The position numbers and the translations under genes are program-made. The notes below the pieces were generated by a model. That model was not told the DNA's origin, searched no databases, and saw only the letters and a program-made list of their open reading frames with translations. A stretch of 64,000 nt of DNA from Polaromonas sp. AER18D-145 (lineage in GTDB: Bacteria > Pseudomonadota > Gammaproteobacteria > Burkholderiales > Burkholderiaceae_C): positions 60,590 to 124,589 of the forward strand of contig NZ_NBZV01000007.1 in assembly GCF_002379095.1 (NCBI RefSeq), written 5' to 3'. This document shows positions 36,467-46,792 of this stretch, one piece after another (positions within the stretch are counted from its first letter, which is position 1; every line of letters starts with the position of its first letter).

Positions 36467-37876
36467 ATGGTTGATGTTCTTGTCATTGGCGGCGGCAATG
36501 CGGCCCTGTGTGCCGCGCTGATGGCGCGCGAGGCCGGTGCCTCCGTGTTGCTGCTGGAGTCGGCGCCGCGCGAATGGCGCGGCGGCAATTCCAGCCACAC
36601 CCGCAACCTGCGCTGCATGCACGATGCGCCGCAGGACGTGCTGATCGATGCCTACCCGGAAGAGGAATACTGGCAGGACCTGCTCAAGGTGACCGGCGGC
36701 ATCACCAACGAGCACCTGGCCCGGCTCACCATTCGTGCCTCGTCCGGTTGCCGCGACTGGATGCGCCGGCATGGCGTGCATTTCCAACCCCCGCTGTCGG
36801 GCGCATTGCATGTGGCGCGTACCAACGCCTTTTTCATGGGCGGCGGCAAGGCGCTGGTCAATGCCTACTACCGCAGCGCCGAAAAACTGGGTGTGCAGAT
36901 CCGTTACAACACGCCGGTGAACCGCCTGGACATTCGCCATGGCCGGTTTGCAGCCGCGTACGCTGGCGATGAGCGTATCGAGGCCAAAGCCTGCGTGCTG
37001 GCGGCCGGCGGCTTCGAGTCCAACCGCGAATGGCTGCGCGAGGCCTGGGGCCAGAACGCCGACGGCGAATGGCCGGCCGACAACTTCCTGATTCGCGGCA
37101 CGGCCTTCAACAAGGGCGTGCTGCTCAAACACCTGCTGGACGAGCACCAGGCCGACAGCATTGGCGACCCCACGCAGGCCCACATGGTGGCCATCGACGC
37201 GCGCGCGCCGCTGTACGACGGCGGCATCTGCACCCGCATCGACTGCGTCTCGCTGGGCGTGGTTGTCAACCGGCACGCCAGACGCTTTTACGACGAGGGT
37301 GAGGATTTCTGGCCCAAGCGTTACGCCATCTGGGGCCGCCTGGTGGCCCAGCAACCGCAGCAGACTGCCTTCTCCATCATCGACGCCAAAGCCATAGGCC
37401 GCTTCATGCCACCGGTGTTCCCTGGCGTCAAAGCCGACAGCCTGTCCGAACTCGCCCGCAAGCTCGGCCTGGACGAAACCACGTTCATGCAGACCCTCAA
37501 CGACTACAACGCCGCCTGCCGCATCGGCACCTTCGACCACACGGCGCTGGACGACTGCCATACCGAAGGTGTGGCGCCTGCCAAGACGCACTGGGCGCGG
37601 CCCCTGGACACCGCGCCGTTTTATGGCTACGCGCTCAAGCCCGGCATCACCTTCACCTACCTGGGCCTGAAGGTCAACGACCAGGCGGCCGTGCATTTTG
37701 GTGGCCAGCCCAGCGACAACCTGTTTGTCGCCGGCGAAATGATGGCCGGCAACGTGCTCGGCAAGGGCTACACGGCCGGGGTCGGGATGTCGATCGGTAC
37801 GGCATTTGGCCGCATTGCCGGTACCCGGGCTGCGTTATCTGCTATAAAAAATGGAGCAAATTTTGCAGCAACTTGA
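36467..37876 (+). CDS. tcuA: FAD-dependent tricarballylate dehydrogenase TcuA
   Basis: A 469-residue flavoprotein. [47 protein letters not shown] and a C-terminal [18 protein letters not shown] define TcuA. It oxidises tricarballylate to cis-aconitate in Salmonella, with TcuB reoxidising it. A GGAGG lies 9 bases upstream of the ATG. The last residues ([12 protein letters not shown]) come from an A+T-rich stretch that overlaps tcuB by 26 bases. Confidence 0.93.
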   Translation: MVDVLVIGGGNAALCAALMAREAGASVLLLESAPREWRGGNSSHTRNLRCMHDAPQDVLIDAYPEEEYWQDLLKVTGGITNEHLARLTIRASSGCRDWMRRHGVHFQPPLSGALHVARTNAFFMGGGKALVNAYYRSAEKLGVQIRYNTPVNRLDIRHGRFAAAYAGDERIEAKACVLAAGGFESNREWLREAWGQNADGEWPADNFLIRGTAFNKGVLLKHLLDEHQADSIGDPTQAHMVAIDARAPLYDGGICTRIDCVSLGVVVNRHARRFYDEGEDFWPKRYAIWGRLVAQQPQQTAFSIIDAKAIGRFMPPVFPGVKADSLSELARKLGLDETTFMQTLNDYNAACRIGTFDHTALDDCHTEGVAPAKTHWARPLDTAPFYGYALKPGITFTYLGLKVNDQAAVHFGGQPSDNLFVAGEMMAGNVLGKGYTAGVGMSIGTAFGRIAGTRAALSAIKNGANFAAT

Positions 37877-39023
37877 AGCCCTGACCCGCGACGCCCGCGC
37901 GCTGGCGCTCGGCGAGATACTGCTGACGCCTTACGAAACCGAAGTCGGCCGGCAACTGCAGATCTGCAATGCCTGCCGCTATTGCGAAGGTTTTTGCGCC
38001 GTGTTCCCCGCCATGACGCGCCGGCTTGAGTTCGGCAAGGCCGACATCCACTACCTGGCCAACCTGTGCCACAACTGCGGGGCCTGCCTGCATGCCTGCC
38101 AGTACGCGCCACCGCACGAGTTCGCCGTCAACGTGCCGCAGGCCATGGCCCAGGTGCGCGGCCAGACCTATGCCGACTACGCCTGGCCGCCCGCGCTGGG
38201 CGTGCTGTACAAGCGCAACGGCCTGACCGTGGCACTGGCGCTGGCTGCGGGGCTGGCGCTGTTCCTGGTGCTGGTCGTGCTCATGAAAGGCACGCTGTGG
38301 CACGCGCCGCTGTCGGGCAACTTCTACGCCATCTTTCCGCACAACCTGCTGGTCTCCATGTTTGCGCCCGTCTTCCTGTTCGCGACGCTGGCCTTGGGCC
38401 TGGGGGTGCGCAAGTTCTGGCGCGAGGTGTCCCCCGGCGAAGCCACAGGCCCTGCGGTGACCGAAGCCGGCCTGAATGTGCTGCGCCTGAAGTACCTGGA
38501 CGGCGGGCATGGCGAGGGCTGCAACGAAAGCGACGACGCCTTCACGCTGTGGCGCCGGCGTTTTCACCACGCCACCTTCTACGGCTTCATGCTGTGTTTT
38601 GCCGCGACCAGCGTGGCTACGCTTTACCACTACCTGCTGGGCTTGCAGGCGCCTTATGCCTTGAGCAGCCTGCCGGTGCTGCTGGGAACGGTGGGTGGTA
38701 TCGGCTTGCTGGTCGGCCCCGCCGGCCTGTTCTGGCTCAACCTGCGGCGCCATCCACAGCACGGCGATGCGGCGCAGAAACCCATGGACCGTGGCTTCAT
38801 CGCCCTGCTGTTTTTCACCAGCCTGACCGGCCTGGCCCTGCTGGCCTGGCGCGATACCCCGGCCATGGCGCTGCTGCTGGCCATCCACCTGGGCGTGGTG
38901 ATGGCGCTGTTCCTGACCTTGCCCTATGGCAAGTTTGCCCACGGGATCTTCCGCAGCGCGGCCCTGCTCAAATGGGCCATTGAAAAGCGCCTGCCCAGCA
39001 CCCTGAAGCTCGGTGGGGATTGA
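37851..39023 (+). CDS. tcuB: Tricarballylate utilization protein TcuB (Fe-S/heme membrane protein)
   Basis: A 390-residue protein. Two 4Fe-4S motifs near the start, [11 protein letters not shown] (about 39-49) and [11 protein letters not shown] (about 76-86), are followed by about six membrane helices with His pairs ([19 protein letters not shown]) that can hold heme. TcuB passes electrons from TcuA to the quinone pool. It starts inside the tcuA tail. No tcuC transporter is seen; Bug receptors may serve uptake instead. Confidence 0.93.
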   Translation: MEQILQQLEALTRDARALALGEILLTPYETEVGRQLQICNACRYCEGFCAVFPAMTRRLEFGKADIHYLANLCHNCGACLHACQYAPPHEFAVNVPQAMAQVRGQTYADYAWPPALGVLYKRNGLTVALALAAGLALFLVLVVLMKGTLWHAPLSGNFYAIFPHNLLVSMFAPVFLFATLALGLGVRKFWREVSPGEATGPAVTEAGLNVLRLKYLDGGHGEGCNESDDAFTLWRRRFHHATFYGFMLCFAATSVATLYHYLLGLQAPYALSSLPVLLGTVGGIGLLVGPAGLFWLNLRRHPQHGDAAQKPMDRGFIALLFFTSLTGLALLAWRDTPAMALLLAIHLGVVMALFLTLPYGKFAHGIFRSAALLKWAIEKRLPSTLKLGGD

Positions 39024-39050
39024 GATGCGAACCAACCCTGGAGACAGTTC

Positions 39051-39839
39051 ATGCAAGACGACGGCACCCTGAACATTGAATCGATGAAAAGCCGCTGCTC
39101 ACCCGCCGAATGGCAGGCGCGCGTGGACCTGGCGGCCTGTTACCGGCTGGTGGACATCTATGGCATGTCCGACATGATGGCCAACCACATCTCGGCGCGT
39201 GTGCCCGACGAGGACGGGGCCTTCCTCATCAACGCCTACGGCATGATGTACGAGGAGATCACCGCGTCCAGCCTGATCAAGATCGACCATGCCGGCAACA
39301 TCCTGTCCAAGCCGGATTTCGGCGCGCTCAATTACGGCGTGAACAAGGCCGGCTATGTGATTCACAGCGCGGTGCACGAAGCCCGGCCCGAGGTGGCCTG
39401 CGTGATCCACACGCACAGCTGGGCGTCCATGGCCGTGTCTTCGCTGGAATGCGGGCTCCTGCCCCTGACCCAGACGGCGATGCGTTTCCTGAAGATCGGT
39501 TACCACGACTACTGCGGCGTGGTGCTCAATCTGGACGAACAGGAATCGCTGGTGCGGGACCTGGGCGCCGGCGAGGCCCTGATCCTGCGCAACCATGGCG
39601 TGCTCACCGTCGGCCGCAGCATCGGCGAGGCGTTCAACTGGATGCACCGGCTGGAACTGGCCTGCCGTTCCCAGCTGGCGGCGATGGCCTGCAACACCGC
39701 GTTTGTGCCGGTCTCCCAGCCTGTGCTGGAGGAGACCTGGAGCAACTACCAGCCCGGCACCCGCCGCCCTTACGGCCTGATGGAGTGGCCAGCGCTGCTC
39801 AGAAAACTCGACCGCAGCGATCCCGATTACAAGACCTGA
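39051..39839 (+). CDS. Class II aldolase/adducin family protein
   Basis: A 262-residue class II aldolase-fold protein. Zinc ligands appear in VIHTHSWA (about 118-121) and LRNHGVLTVG (about 180), with NHISARVPDEDGAFLIN and a MMYEEITASSL substrate loop near the start. Members cleave or epimerise sugar phosphates, or act on hydroxy-acids. It is 27 bp after tcuB. A role in breaking down a hydroxylated tricarboxylate is possible but not shown. Confidence 0.9.
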   Translation: MQDDGTLNIESMKSRCSPAEWQARVDLAACYRLVDIYGMSDMMANHISARVPDEDGAFLINAYGMMYEEITASSLIKIDHAGNILSKPDFGALNYGVNKAGYVIHSAVHEARPEVACVIHTHSWASMAVSSLECGLLPLTQTAMRFLKIGYHDYCGVVLNLDEQESLVRDLGAGEALILRNHGVLTVGRSIGEAFNWMHRLELACRSQLAAMACNTAFVPVSQPVLEETWSNYQPGTRRPYGLMEWPALLRKLDRSDPDYKT

Positions 39840-39892
39840 CGGCACAAGCCAGGCTACCCGCGCAACGCGCAAACCACAGCAGGAGACAAACC

Positions 39893-40930
39893 ATGCAAAC
39901 GACGATTTTTCATTCACCGCCCCTGGTCCCCACGCCACCCGGGAGCCGGCGCAACGGCCTGCAGCGCCAGGGCGCACGCATCACCGCCGCCTTGCTTCTG
40001 GGCGCTGCGGGGATGGGCAGCGTGCTGGCCCAGACCTACCCGGCCAAGCCGGTGCGGGTGGTGGTGGCGTTCACCGCCGGCGGGACCACCGACATCCTGA
40101 CGCGGCTGGTGTCGCAGCAACTGTCCGAACGCCTGAAGCAGCAGTTCGTGATCGACAACAAGCCCGGCGCCGGCGGCAACATCGGCACCGAAGCGGTGGT
40201 CCGGTCGGCACCCGACGGGTACACGCTGATCGTCAACTCGGTGGGCCCGATCGCGGTCAATCCCACGCTCTACAGCAAGCTGTCCTACAACCCGCTGACC
40301 GACCTGGTTCCCGTGGTGCAGATTGCCGACGTGCCGAATGTGCTGGTGGTGCATCCCTCCGTCAGTGCAAAGACGGTGGAGGAGTTCGTCGCCTACGCCA
40401 AGGCCAACCCGGGCAAGCTGAACTACGGCTCGACCGGGGTCGGCACGTCCTCGCACCTGTCGGGCTACATGATGAGCAAGCGTGGCGGCTTCGAGGCAAC
40501 ACATATTGCCTACAAGGGCGCCGACGCCGTGCGCGACCTGCTGGCCGGCCGCCTGCAGTTCATGTTTGCCACGATCCCGTCGGTGATGCCGCACATCCAG
40601 GCCGGCAAGCTGCGTCCGATTGCGGTCAGCAGTGGCAAGCGGTCCCGTTCCATGCCCGAGGTGCCGACCATTGCCGAGAAAGGTTTCCCCGGTTTTGAGG
40701 CGGGCTCCTGGTTTGGCTTTTTTGCCCCCAAGGGCACGCCCGAGGCCGTCATCAGCGCGCTGAACAAGGCGGTCAACGAGGTGGTGGCGGTGCCGGCGAT
40801 GGAGCAGCAGATGATCCGCGAAGGGGCGGACCCGGTGGGTGGCTCCCCCGCGCAGTTTGCGCAGTTCGTGCAGCGCGAGTACGAGAAATGGAAGCTCATC
40901 GTGGTGGAGTCCGGCGCCCGCGCCGAATAG
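39893..40930 (+). CDS. Bug-family tripartite tricarboxylate receptor
   Basis: A 345-residue Bug protein with a long N-terminal region (a signal helix ITAALLLGAAGMGSVLAQ), then VRVVVAFTAGGTTDILTR, FVIDNKPGAGGNIGTE, LNYGSTGVGTSSHL and IAYKGADAVRDLLAGR. Located after tcuAB and the aldolase, it is the best candidate to deliver a tricarballylate- or citrate-like acid. AGGAGA precedes the ATG at 39893. Confidence 0.93.
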   Translation: MQTTIFHSPPLVPTPPGSRRNGLQRQGARITAALLLGAAGMGSVLAQTYPAKPVRVVVAFTAGGTTDILTRLVSQQLSERLKQQFVIDNKPGAGGNIGTEAVVRSAPDGYTLIVNSVGPIAVNPTLYSKLSYNPLTDLVPVVQIADVPNVLVVHPSVSAKTVEEFVAYAKANPGKLNYGSTGVGTSSHLSGYMMSKRGGFEATHIAYKGADAVRDLLAGRLQFMFATIPSVMPHIQAGKLRPIAVSSGKRSRSMPEVPTIAEKGFPGFEAGSWFGFFAPKGTPEAVISALNKAVNEVVAVPAMEQQMIREGADPVGGSPAQFAQFVQREYEKWKLIVVESGARAE

Positions 40931-40937
40931 CCGTCCG

Positions 40938-41936
40938 ATGACACGACCGCTTCGCATTCTGCTATCGGCGGAAGTCCGGCAGGCGCTGGCGCCTGCCATA
41001 GCGGGCGTGCTGGGACCACGTGCCTTTGAACTGCTCACGGCAGCCGAAGCGGAGGCGGCGCAGGCCGATGTGGACCTGGCCTTCATCTCGCGCGATGTGA
41101 CCGGCCTGTCGACCAAACATGTGCTGACCGACGGCCTGCAGGCTTTTTATGCCGCGCTGCGCCGATCCGCTGCGCCGCAGTGGGTGCACATCCATTCGGC
41201 TGGCGCCGACCGCCCGATTTACCCCGAGCTGCGCGCACGGGGCGTGCAGGTCACCACATCCTCCGGCGCCAATGCCGAGGTGGTGGCACACACCGCGCTG
41301 GCGGGCCTGCTCGCGCTGGCGCGGCGTTTTCCGCAACTCATGGCGGCGCAGCAGGCACGCCTCTGGGCGCCGCTGGTGGGCGAAGCCCAGGCCCCGCGCG
41401 ACCTGGCCGGGCAGACCGCGGTTGTGGTGGGCTGGGGGCCGATCGGGCAGCGCCTGGGCGCGTTTTTGCGCCTGCTGGGCCTGCGGCTCGTCGTGGTGCG
41501 CCAGTCCTCGACCCCGGTCGGAGGAGAAGGCGCCGAGACAGTGAGTTTCGCGGGCCTGTCCGCGGTGCTGCCGCGCGCCGACTGGCTGGTGCTGGCCTGT
41601 CCGTTGACGGCGCAGACCCGGGGTCTGGTGAACCGGGAGGCGCTGGCGGCCCTGCCGGCCGGGGCCTGTCTGGTCAATGTGGCCCGGGGGGAGGTGGTGG
41701 TTGAGAGCGATCTGGTCGAGGCCATGAAGGAAGGGCGCCTCGGTGGTGCCTACCTGGATGTGTTCGAGCACGAGCCGCTGGGGCGGGATTCTCCCCTCTG
41801 GGGGCTTGCCAACGTCATCGTCACGCCGCATTCGGCGGGGCACTCCGACGGCAACCATCGCCGTGTCTGCGAGCTGTTCCTGGCCAACCTGGCGCGCTGG
41901 CATGCGGGGCAACCCCTGCAGCACACTGTTGCCTGA
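40938..41936 (+). CDS. D-isomer-specific 2-hydroxyacid dehydrogenase
   Basis: A 332-residue NAD-dependent D-2-hydroxyacid dehydrogenase. VVGWGPIGQRLG is the dinucleotide motif, and the catalytic residues are Arg in NVARGEVVVE, Glu in DVFEHEPL and His in VTPHSAGHS. It would interconvert a 2-hydroxy and 2-oxo acid. It begins 7 bp after the Bug receptor and ends the catabolic block, before repeats and an insertion sequence. Confidence 0.92.
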   Translation: MTRPLRILLSAEVRQALAPAIAGVLGPRAFELLTAAEAEAAQADVDLAFISRDVTGLSTKHVLTDGLQAFYAALRRSAAPQWVHIHSAGADRPIYPELRARGVQVTTSSGANAEVVAHTALAGLLALARRFPQLMAAQQARLWAPLVGEAQAPRDLAGQTAVVVGWGPIGQRLGAFLRLLGLRLVVVRQSSTPVGGEGAETVSFAGLSAVLPRADWLVLACPLTAQTRGLVNREALAALPAGACLVNVARGEVVVESDLVEAMKEGRLGGAYLDVFEHEPLGRDSPLWGLANVIVTPHSAGHSDGNHRRVCELFLANLARWHAGQPLQHTVA

Positions 41937-41950
41937 ACCTGCAAACAAAA

Positions 41951-42008
41951 CAGGTGTTTTACCAAGTGCGGATAACGATAGTCAGCTATTGAAACAATAG
42001 CAAACAGG
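41951..42008. repeat. Dispersed Comamonadaceae-type intergenic repeat, copy 4 (partial match)
   Basis: On the minus strand it holds TTGCTATTGTTTCAATAGCTG, trimmed to the shared GCTAT...AATAGCTG block of copies 1 and 2, and a less similar tail. It abuts the target site of the insertion sequence. Confidence 0.4.
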
Positions 42009-42017
42009 GCGCCGTTG

Positions 42018-43270
42018 CAGGGCAATCGCACCTAAATTGATAGCACGCCAGTTTTCAAGACTGTTTCCATATACGAGGGATCCCAGCCCGCTCGGCTGCG
42101 CTTGTTTTTGAGTCCCACTTTCAAACTGGTCTCGCGTTTAAGCTGGGTCAGCGCAAGGCGTCGTAGGCACGCCAGGTTCGCAGGCCCTTCATCCTTTCGC
42201 ACCCGGCTGGCGTCCTCGCGAAAGGCTACATCCAGCGACCAATGCAACTCATTCTCCACCGCCCAGTGGCTACGGATGGCTTGGGCGATACGCTTGGCGC
42301 CTGCGGTCAAGGGCAGGCTGCTGATGTAGTAATGAGTTTCCTCGCTGGTCTTGTCCCCCACCTGACGTGTGCGCCGCACCATGGCGATGGTTTGCAGCTT
42401 CGTCCAGTATTTGGTCGCCCGCTTCAAATACTCTGGCACTTCCATGAGCCAATGTTCCCGGCGTTCTACGCGACCGTGGTTGTTGGTCTGTGCGTGCTGC
42501 GCGCTGTAGCTGTGCGCTTGTTGGGTAAAGTCGGTTTCATGGTTTTTTTGAAACCACGAGGCGACTTGCCGGTGCAGATAAGGATGGTTGGACTTGAGGT
42601 TGAGCACGTAGTCCGCTTGCGCGTCGATGATCGCTTTGGTGATGGCTTTTTGACACCCCATGGCATCAATGGTCACGATGCAGCCTTTGAGGCTGAGCAG
42701 CTTCAGCAGTTCGGGTATGGCCGTGATCTCGTTGGACTTTTTGTCCGTTTGCACTTGCCCCAGCAGCATGCTGTTCTGACACGCCCAGGCGCTCACGATA
42801 TGCAGGGGCGATTGCTTGGCGTTGCGTGAGCCGCGCAGGCTTTTGCCATCAATGGCCACCACGCCTTCGATTTGTCCGGCAATGCCTTGCAGCCACTCCA
42901 TACACACTTGCTCCAGCACCTGGGAGTCCAGTATCTGGAACACCCGCCCGAACGTGTCGTGCGAGGCGATGCCATTGGGCAACTTCAAAAAGCTGGAAAA
43001 CCATTCCCGTTTGGATTTCCCAAACTCCACCACCCCAACCCAATCATCGGCCCCGCCTATGACTGCGCACAGCGCGATCACCAGAATGTCCATCAATTCG
43101 TGCCGCTGCATGCGTTTGATCTGTGGGTCAGGCACTCGTCCCAAGTGTTCCAGCAGGCTTATCCCTGTACTCATCAACTGTCCTGTTCCAAAAACTGAGA
43201 AGGCTACAGTTTCCTCAGTTCTGGCACAACAGCGTACATTCTTGCTATTAATTTAGGTGCGATTGCCCTG
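42018..43270 (-). mobile_element. ISAs1-family insertion sequence, complete, 1253 bp
   Basis: The ends are inverted repeats beginning CAGGGCAATCGCACC and continuing about 27 bases with one mismatch. The bases flanking both ends are identical, GGCGCCGTTG (42008-42017 and 43271-43280), a 10-bp target duplication typical of ISAs1 elements. Ends, duplication and transposase are intact, so the insertion is recent and the element may still be active. It landed 18 bp beyond the amn stop and broke no gene. Confidence 0.93.
42032..43177 (-). CDS. ISAs1-family DDE transposase
   Basis: A 381-residue transposase. It starts with the DDE_Tnp_1-associated region (DPQIKRMQRHELMDILVIALCAV split by the HELMDIL block). 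The catalytic acids are Asp in VVAIDGKSLRG, Asp in VTIDAMGCQK and Glu in HWAVENELHWSLDV. Length and motifs are complete. Codons are less GC-rich than in neighbours, fitting an incoming element. The start may be the second Met (43174). Confidence 0.95.
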   Translation of the reverse strand: MMSTGISLLEHLGRVPDPQIKRMQRHELMDILVIALCAVIGGADDWVGVVEFGKSKREWFSSFLKLPNGIASHDTFGRVFQILDSQVLEQVCMEWLQGIAGQIEGVVAIDGKSLRGSRNAKQSPLHIVSAWACQNSMLLGQVQTDKKSNEITAIPELLKLLSLKGCIVTIDAMGCQKAITKAIIDAQADYVLNLKSNHPYLHRQVASWFQKNHETDFTQQAHSYSAQHAQTNNHGRVERREHWLMEVPEYLKRATKYWTKLQTIAMVRRTRQVGDKTSEETHYYISSLPLTAGAKRIAQAIRSHWAVENELHWSLDVAFREDASRVRKDEGPANLACLRRLALTQLKRETSLKVGLKNKRSRAGWDPSYMETVLKTGVLSI

Positions 43271-43288
43271 GGCGCCGTTGCAGCCGCC

Positions 43289-44788
43289 CTACTGGAAGGC
43301 CACTTCCGAAAAACTGCGCAGCTTGCGGCTGTGCAGCTGGCTGCTGCCCTGGGCACGCAGCAGTTCAATCGCCCGCATGCCGATGCGCAGGTGCTGGTCG
43401 ACGCGCTCGCGGTAGAAATGGTTGGCCATGCCAGGCAGCTTGATCTCGCCATGCAGCGGCTTGTCGCTGACACACAGCAGCGTGCCGTAGGGCACGCGGA
43501 ACCTGAACCCGTTGGCGGCGATGGTGGCGCTTTCCATGTCCAGCGCGACGGCGCGGCTCTGGCTGAAGCGGCGTTGGGGCTGGTTGCCGGGCAGCAGTTC
43601 CCAGTTGCGGTTGTCGGTGGACGCCACGGTGCCGGTGCGCATGATGCGCTTGAGGTCCGGACCCTCCAGATGGGTCACATCTTTCACCGCGCGTTCCAGC
43701 GCCACCTGGATCTCCGCCAGCGCCGGAATCGGCACCCACAGCGGCAGCTCTTCATCCAGCACGTGGTCTTCGCGCACATAACCGTGCGCCAGCACGTAGT
43801 CGCCGAGCTGCTGGCTGTTGCGCAGCCCCGCGCAGTGGCCGAGCATGATCCATGCATGGGGCCGCAGCACGGCAATGTGGTCGGTGATGTTTTTGGCGTT
43901 GGCCGGCCCGACGCCGATGTTGACCATGGTGATGCCGGTGCGGTCGGCGCGCATCAGGTGGTAGGCCGGCATCTGCGGCAGGCGCGGCGGCGGCATGCCC
44001 AGCTCGTCGCCGGTGCTGGCCGGCAGGCCCGCGCGGCGCGTGACCACATTGCCGGGCTCGACAAAGGCGATGTAGTCGCTGTCCGGACGCGCCATTTCTT
44101 GATGGCCCAGCCGCACAAATTCGTCGATGTAGAACTGGTAGTTGGTGAACAGCACAAAGTTCTGGAACCATTGGGGCGAGGTGCCGGTGTAGTGGCGCAG
44201 GCGCTGCAGGGAGTAGTCCACCCGGGCGGCGGTGAACAGCGACAGCGGCTGCGGCTCGCCCGGCCGGGGTTCGTAGGTACCGTTGGCGATGCCGTCGTCC
44301 ATGGCCGCCAGGTCGGGCAGGTCGAACACGTCACGCATCAGCATGCGCCGGTCTGCGCTCAGGTTGCCTTCGATGTGGTCGTGCTCGGCAAACGAAAAGT
44401 GCACGGGAATGGGCTGGGTGCTGGTGCCCACTTCCAGCTCGACCGAATGGTTCTGCATCAGCAGGCGGAACTGCTCCAGGTAGTAGTTGCCATAGAGGTC
44501 GGGCCGCGTCAGCGTGGTTTCAAAACGACCCGGCCCGGCCACAAACCCATAACTGAGCTGGGAAATGTCGGGCGTTTCCAGGATCGCGCGCGCCACGGTT
44601 TCGGTGTGCACACGCACAAAGGGGTAACAGGCCCGCACATGGCCGGGCAGGGTTTCGCCCGCCACGTAGCGTTGCATGGCATCGCGCAGGTGGGCAATCT
44701 GCTGGTCATAAATCCGCTGTACCTGGGCCAGTGCGGCAGCCGGGTCGGCGTAGCGGGTGGGGGCGATAAAGGCGGGCAGGTAGGGCAT
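43289..44788 (-). CDS. amn: AMP nucleosidase Amn
   Basis: A 499-residue AMP nucleosidase. The N-terminal AMP_N domain includes [14 protein letters not shown]; the nucleoside phosphorylase-like half carries [22 protein letters not shown] in part and the purine-site region [19 protein letters not shown] in part. It splits AMP into adenine and ribose 5-phosphate. In this position it borders the phosphonate locus, which also makes phosphoribosyl compounds from adenine nucleotides, though a direct link is only suggestive. The insertion sequence lies just past its stop. Confidence 0.95.
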   Translation of the reverse strand: MPYLPAFIAPTRYADPAAALAQVQRIYDQQIAHLRDAMQRYVAGETLPGHVRACYPFVRVHTETVARAILETPDISQLSYGFVAGPGRFETTLTRPDLYGNYYLEQFRLLMQNHSVELEVGTSTQPIPVHFSFAEHDHIEGNLSADRRMLMRDVFDLPDLAAMDDGIANGTYEPRPGEPQPLSLFTAARVDYSLQRLRHYTGTSPQWFQNFVLFTNYQFYIDEFVRLGHQEMARPDSDYIAFVEPGNVVTRRAGLPASTGDELGMPPPRLPQMPAYHLMRADRTGITMVNIGVGPANAKNITDHIAVLRPHAWIMLGHCAGLRNSQQLGDYVLAHGYVREDHVLDEELPLWVPIPALAEIQVALERAVKDVTHLEGPDLKRIMRTGTVASTDNRNWELLPGNQPQRRFSQSRAVALDMESATIAANGFRFRVPYGTLLCVSDKPLHGEIKLPGMANHFYRERVDQHLRIGMRAIELLRAQGSSQLHSRKLRSFSEVAFQ

Positions 44789-44853
44789 GGGCCTATTGTG
44801 CTACGCCTGCGTCGGGGACGGTGGGCACCCTGTGGACAGGCCGCAGCCGGGCA

Positions 44854-44871
44854 CTGACATCAAAACGACAC
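44854..44871 (+). promoter_or_regulatory. Possible Pho box upstream of phnC
   Basis: CTGACAT-CAAA-ACGACAC resembles the PhoB box (two CTGTCAT repeats 11 bp apart), matching about 12 of 18 bases, mostly in the first half. It lies 45 bp before phnC. Phosphate starvation control is usual for phn operons. Confidence 0.4.
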
Positions 44872-44916
44872 ATTGCGGCCCTAGATTCAACCCGGTTCAA
44901 CACCCCCGGAGAGACC

Positions 44917-45780
44917 ATGGAAGCAGCCATTCGAATCAATACACTGAGCAAGACCTTTGGCAATGGCCGCAAAGCCTTGCAGCAGATTGACCTGAGCATT
45001 GCGCCCGGCGAAATGGTGGCGCTGATCGGGGCTTCCGGATCCGGCAAGTCCACCTTGCTGCGGCACATGGCGGGGCTGATGGCCGGCGACGCGTCGGCGC
45101 AGGGCTCCATCGTGATCCACGGCAGGACCGTGCAGCGCAACGGGAAAATCGCGTCCAATATCCGGTCGGTGCGTTCGGGCATCGGCTTTGTTTTCCAGCA
45201 GTTCAATCTGGTGGGCCGGCTGCCGGTGATTGTCAACGTGCTGGCCGGCACCCTGCACAAGGTGCCGATGTGGCGCAGCCTGATCCGCTGGTTCACGCCC
45301 GAGGAAAAGGCCAGAGGGCTCGAGGCGCTGCGCCGGGTGGGCATCGCCGAATGTTGTGGGCAGCGGGCATCGACGCTGTCGGGCGGCCAGCAGCAGCGCG
45401 CCGCGATCGCGCGGGCCATGGTGCAGGGTGCCAAAGTGGTGCTGGCCGACGAGCCGATTGCCTCGCTGGACCCCGAGTCCTCGCGCAAGGTAATGGACAT
45501 CCTGGCCCGCGTGAACCGCGAAGACCAATGCACCGTGGTGGTGTCGCTGCACCAGGTCAACGTGGCCATGAAGTACTGCGCCCGCACCATCGCCCTGCAC
45601 CAGGGCAAGGTGGTGTACGACGGTCCTTCGGTCGGACTGACGCCCGCCGTGCTGCGCGATCTCTATGGCGCCGAGGCCGACGACATCCTGTCCCTGGGCG
45701 ACGCCATTTCCAGCCTCGAAGACAAGGTCAAACCCGTCCCCCACCTCGCCTGGCCAACCCCCATGGCGCAGGCCGCCTGA
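44917..45780 (+). CDS. phnC: Phosphonate ABC transporter ATP-binding protein PhnC
   Basis: A 287-residue ATPase. Walker [26 protein letters not shown], signature [14 protein letters not shown], and [14 protein letters not shown] are as in PhnC. It powers phosphonate import with PhnD and PhnE. GGAGAG precedes the ATG at 44917. It is divergent from amn across 128 bp. Confidence 0.95.
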   Translation: MEAAIRINTLSKTFGNGRKALQQIDLSIAPGEMVALIGASGSGKSTLLRHMAGLMAGDASAQGSIVIHGRTVQRNGKIASNIRSVRSGIGFVFQQFNLVGRLPVIVNVLAGTLHKVPMWRSLIRWFTPEEKARGLEALRRVGIAECCGQRASTLSGGQQQRAAIARAMVQGAKVVLADEPIASLDPESSRKVMDILARVNREDQCTVVVSLHQVNVAMKYCARTIALHQGKVVYDGPSVGLTPAVLRDLYGAEADDILSLGDAISSLEDKVKPVPHLAWPTPMAQAA

Positions 45781-45818
45781 GCCACCACTGTTTCTTTCAA
45801 CATTTCAAGGACATCACC

Positions 45819-46784
45819 ATGATCAAAAAACTACTGACCGGACTGGCCGCCGCGGCGCTGGTCACCCTGGCGCCCGCGCATGCGCAGGATTTGAAGGAAA
45901 TCAATTTCGGCATCATTTCGACCGAGTCGTCGCAGAACCTGAAGTCGGACTGGCAGCCGCTGCTGGAAGACATGGCGAAAAAGACCGGCTACAAGGTCAA
46001 CGCCTTCTTTGCGCCGGACTATGCCGGCATCATTGAAGGCATGCGTTTTGGCAAGGTGCATGTGGCGTGGTTCGGCAACAAGTCGGCCATGGAAGCGGTA
46101 GACCGCGCCGGCGGCGAAATTTTTGCCCAGATGGTCAACGCCGACGGGACCCAGGGCTACTACTCGCACCTGATCGTCCACAAGGACAGCCCGCTCAAGT
46201 CGCTGGACGACGTGATCAAGAATGCCAAGAACCTGTCGTTCGGCAATGGGGATCCCAATTCGACCTCCGGCTTCCTGGTGCCCAGCTACTACGTTTTTGC
46301 GCAGAACAAGATCGATGCCAAAACCGCTTTCAAGGTGTCCCGGGGTGCCAACCATGAGAGCAACGCGCTGGCAGTGGCCAACAGGCAGGTGGACGTGGCC
46401 ACCAACAACAGCGAGAACCTGGACAAGATCAAGGACCGCCTGCCCGAGAAGTTCAAGGACATCCGTGTCGTCTGGACCTCACCCCTGATCCCGCTGGACC
46501 CGCTCGTCATGCGCAAGGACCTGCCTGATGCGACCAAGCAGAAGCTCAAGGACTTTTTCTATGGCTACGGCCAAGGTGGCCAGCAGGAAAAGGATGTCCT
46601 GATGAAGATCTCCAAGCTGTCGGCCTTCAAAGCCTCCACCAATGCCCAACTGATTCCCATCCGCCAGCTGGAGCTGTTCAAGGAGCGCAACAAATTCGAG
46701 GCCGACGCAAGCTTGCCTGCCGCCGACAAGCAGGCCAAGGTCGCCGAGATTGACCGCAAGCTCGCAGAACTGAGCCGCAACTGA
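45819..46784 (+). CDS. phnD: Phosphonate ABC transporter substrate-binding protein PhnD
   Basis: A 321-residue periplasmic protein. A signal ([21 protein letters not shown] region) is followed by [49 protein letters not shown] and [11 protein letters not shown], as in PhnD. It binds alkylphosphonates such as 2-aminoethylphosphonate. It lies 38 bp after phnC. Confidence 0.95.
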   Translation: MIKKLLTGLAAAALVTLAPAHAQDLKEINFGIISTESSQNLKSDWQPLLEDMAKKTGYKVNAFFAPDYAGIIEGMRFGKVHVAWFGNKSAMEAVDRAGGEIFAQMVNADGTQGYYSHLIVHKDSPLKSLDDVIKNAKNLSFGNGDPNSTSGFLVPSYYVFAQNKIDAKTAFKVSRGANHESNALAVANRQVDVATNNSENLDKIKDRLPEKFKDIRVVWTSPLIPLDPLVMRKDLPDATKQKLKDFFYGYGQGGQQEKDVLMKISKLSAFKASTNAQLIPIRQLELFKERNKFEADASLPAADKQAKVAEIDRKLAELSRN

Positions 46785-46792
46785 GGCCGCCC

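Noticed and set aside
39110..40930. Apparent 606-residue fusion of an aldolase-region frame with the Bug receptor
   Set aside because: The first part is the wrong frame of the class II aldolase gene; the real Bug gene starts at 39893 with a binding site and signal peptide.
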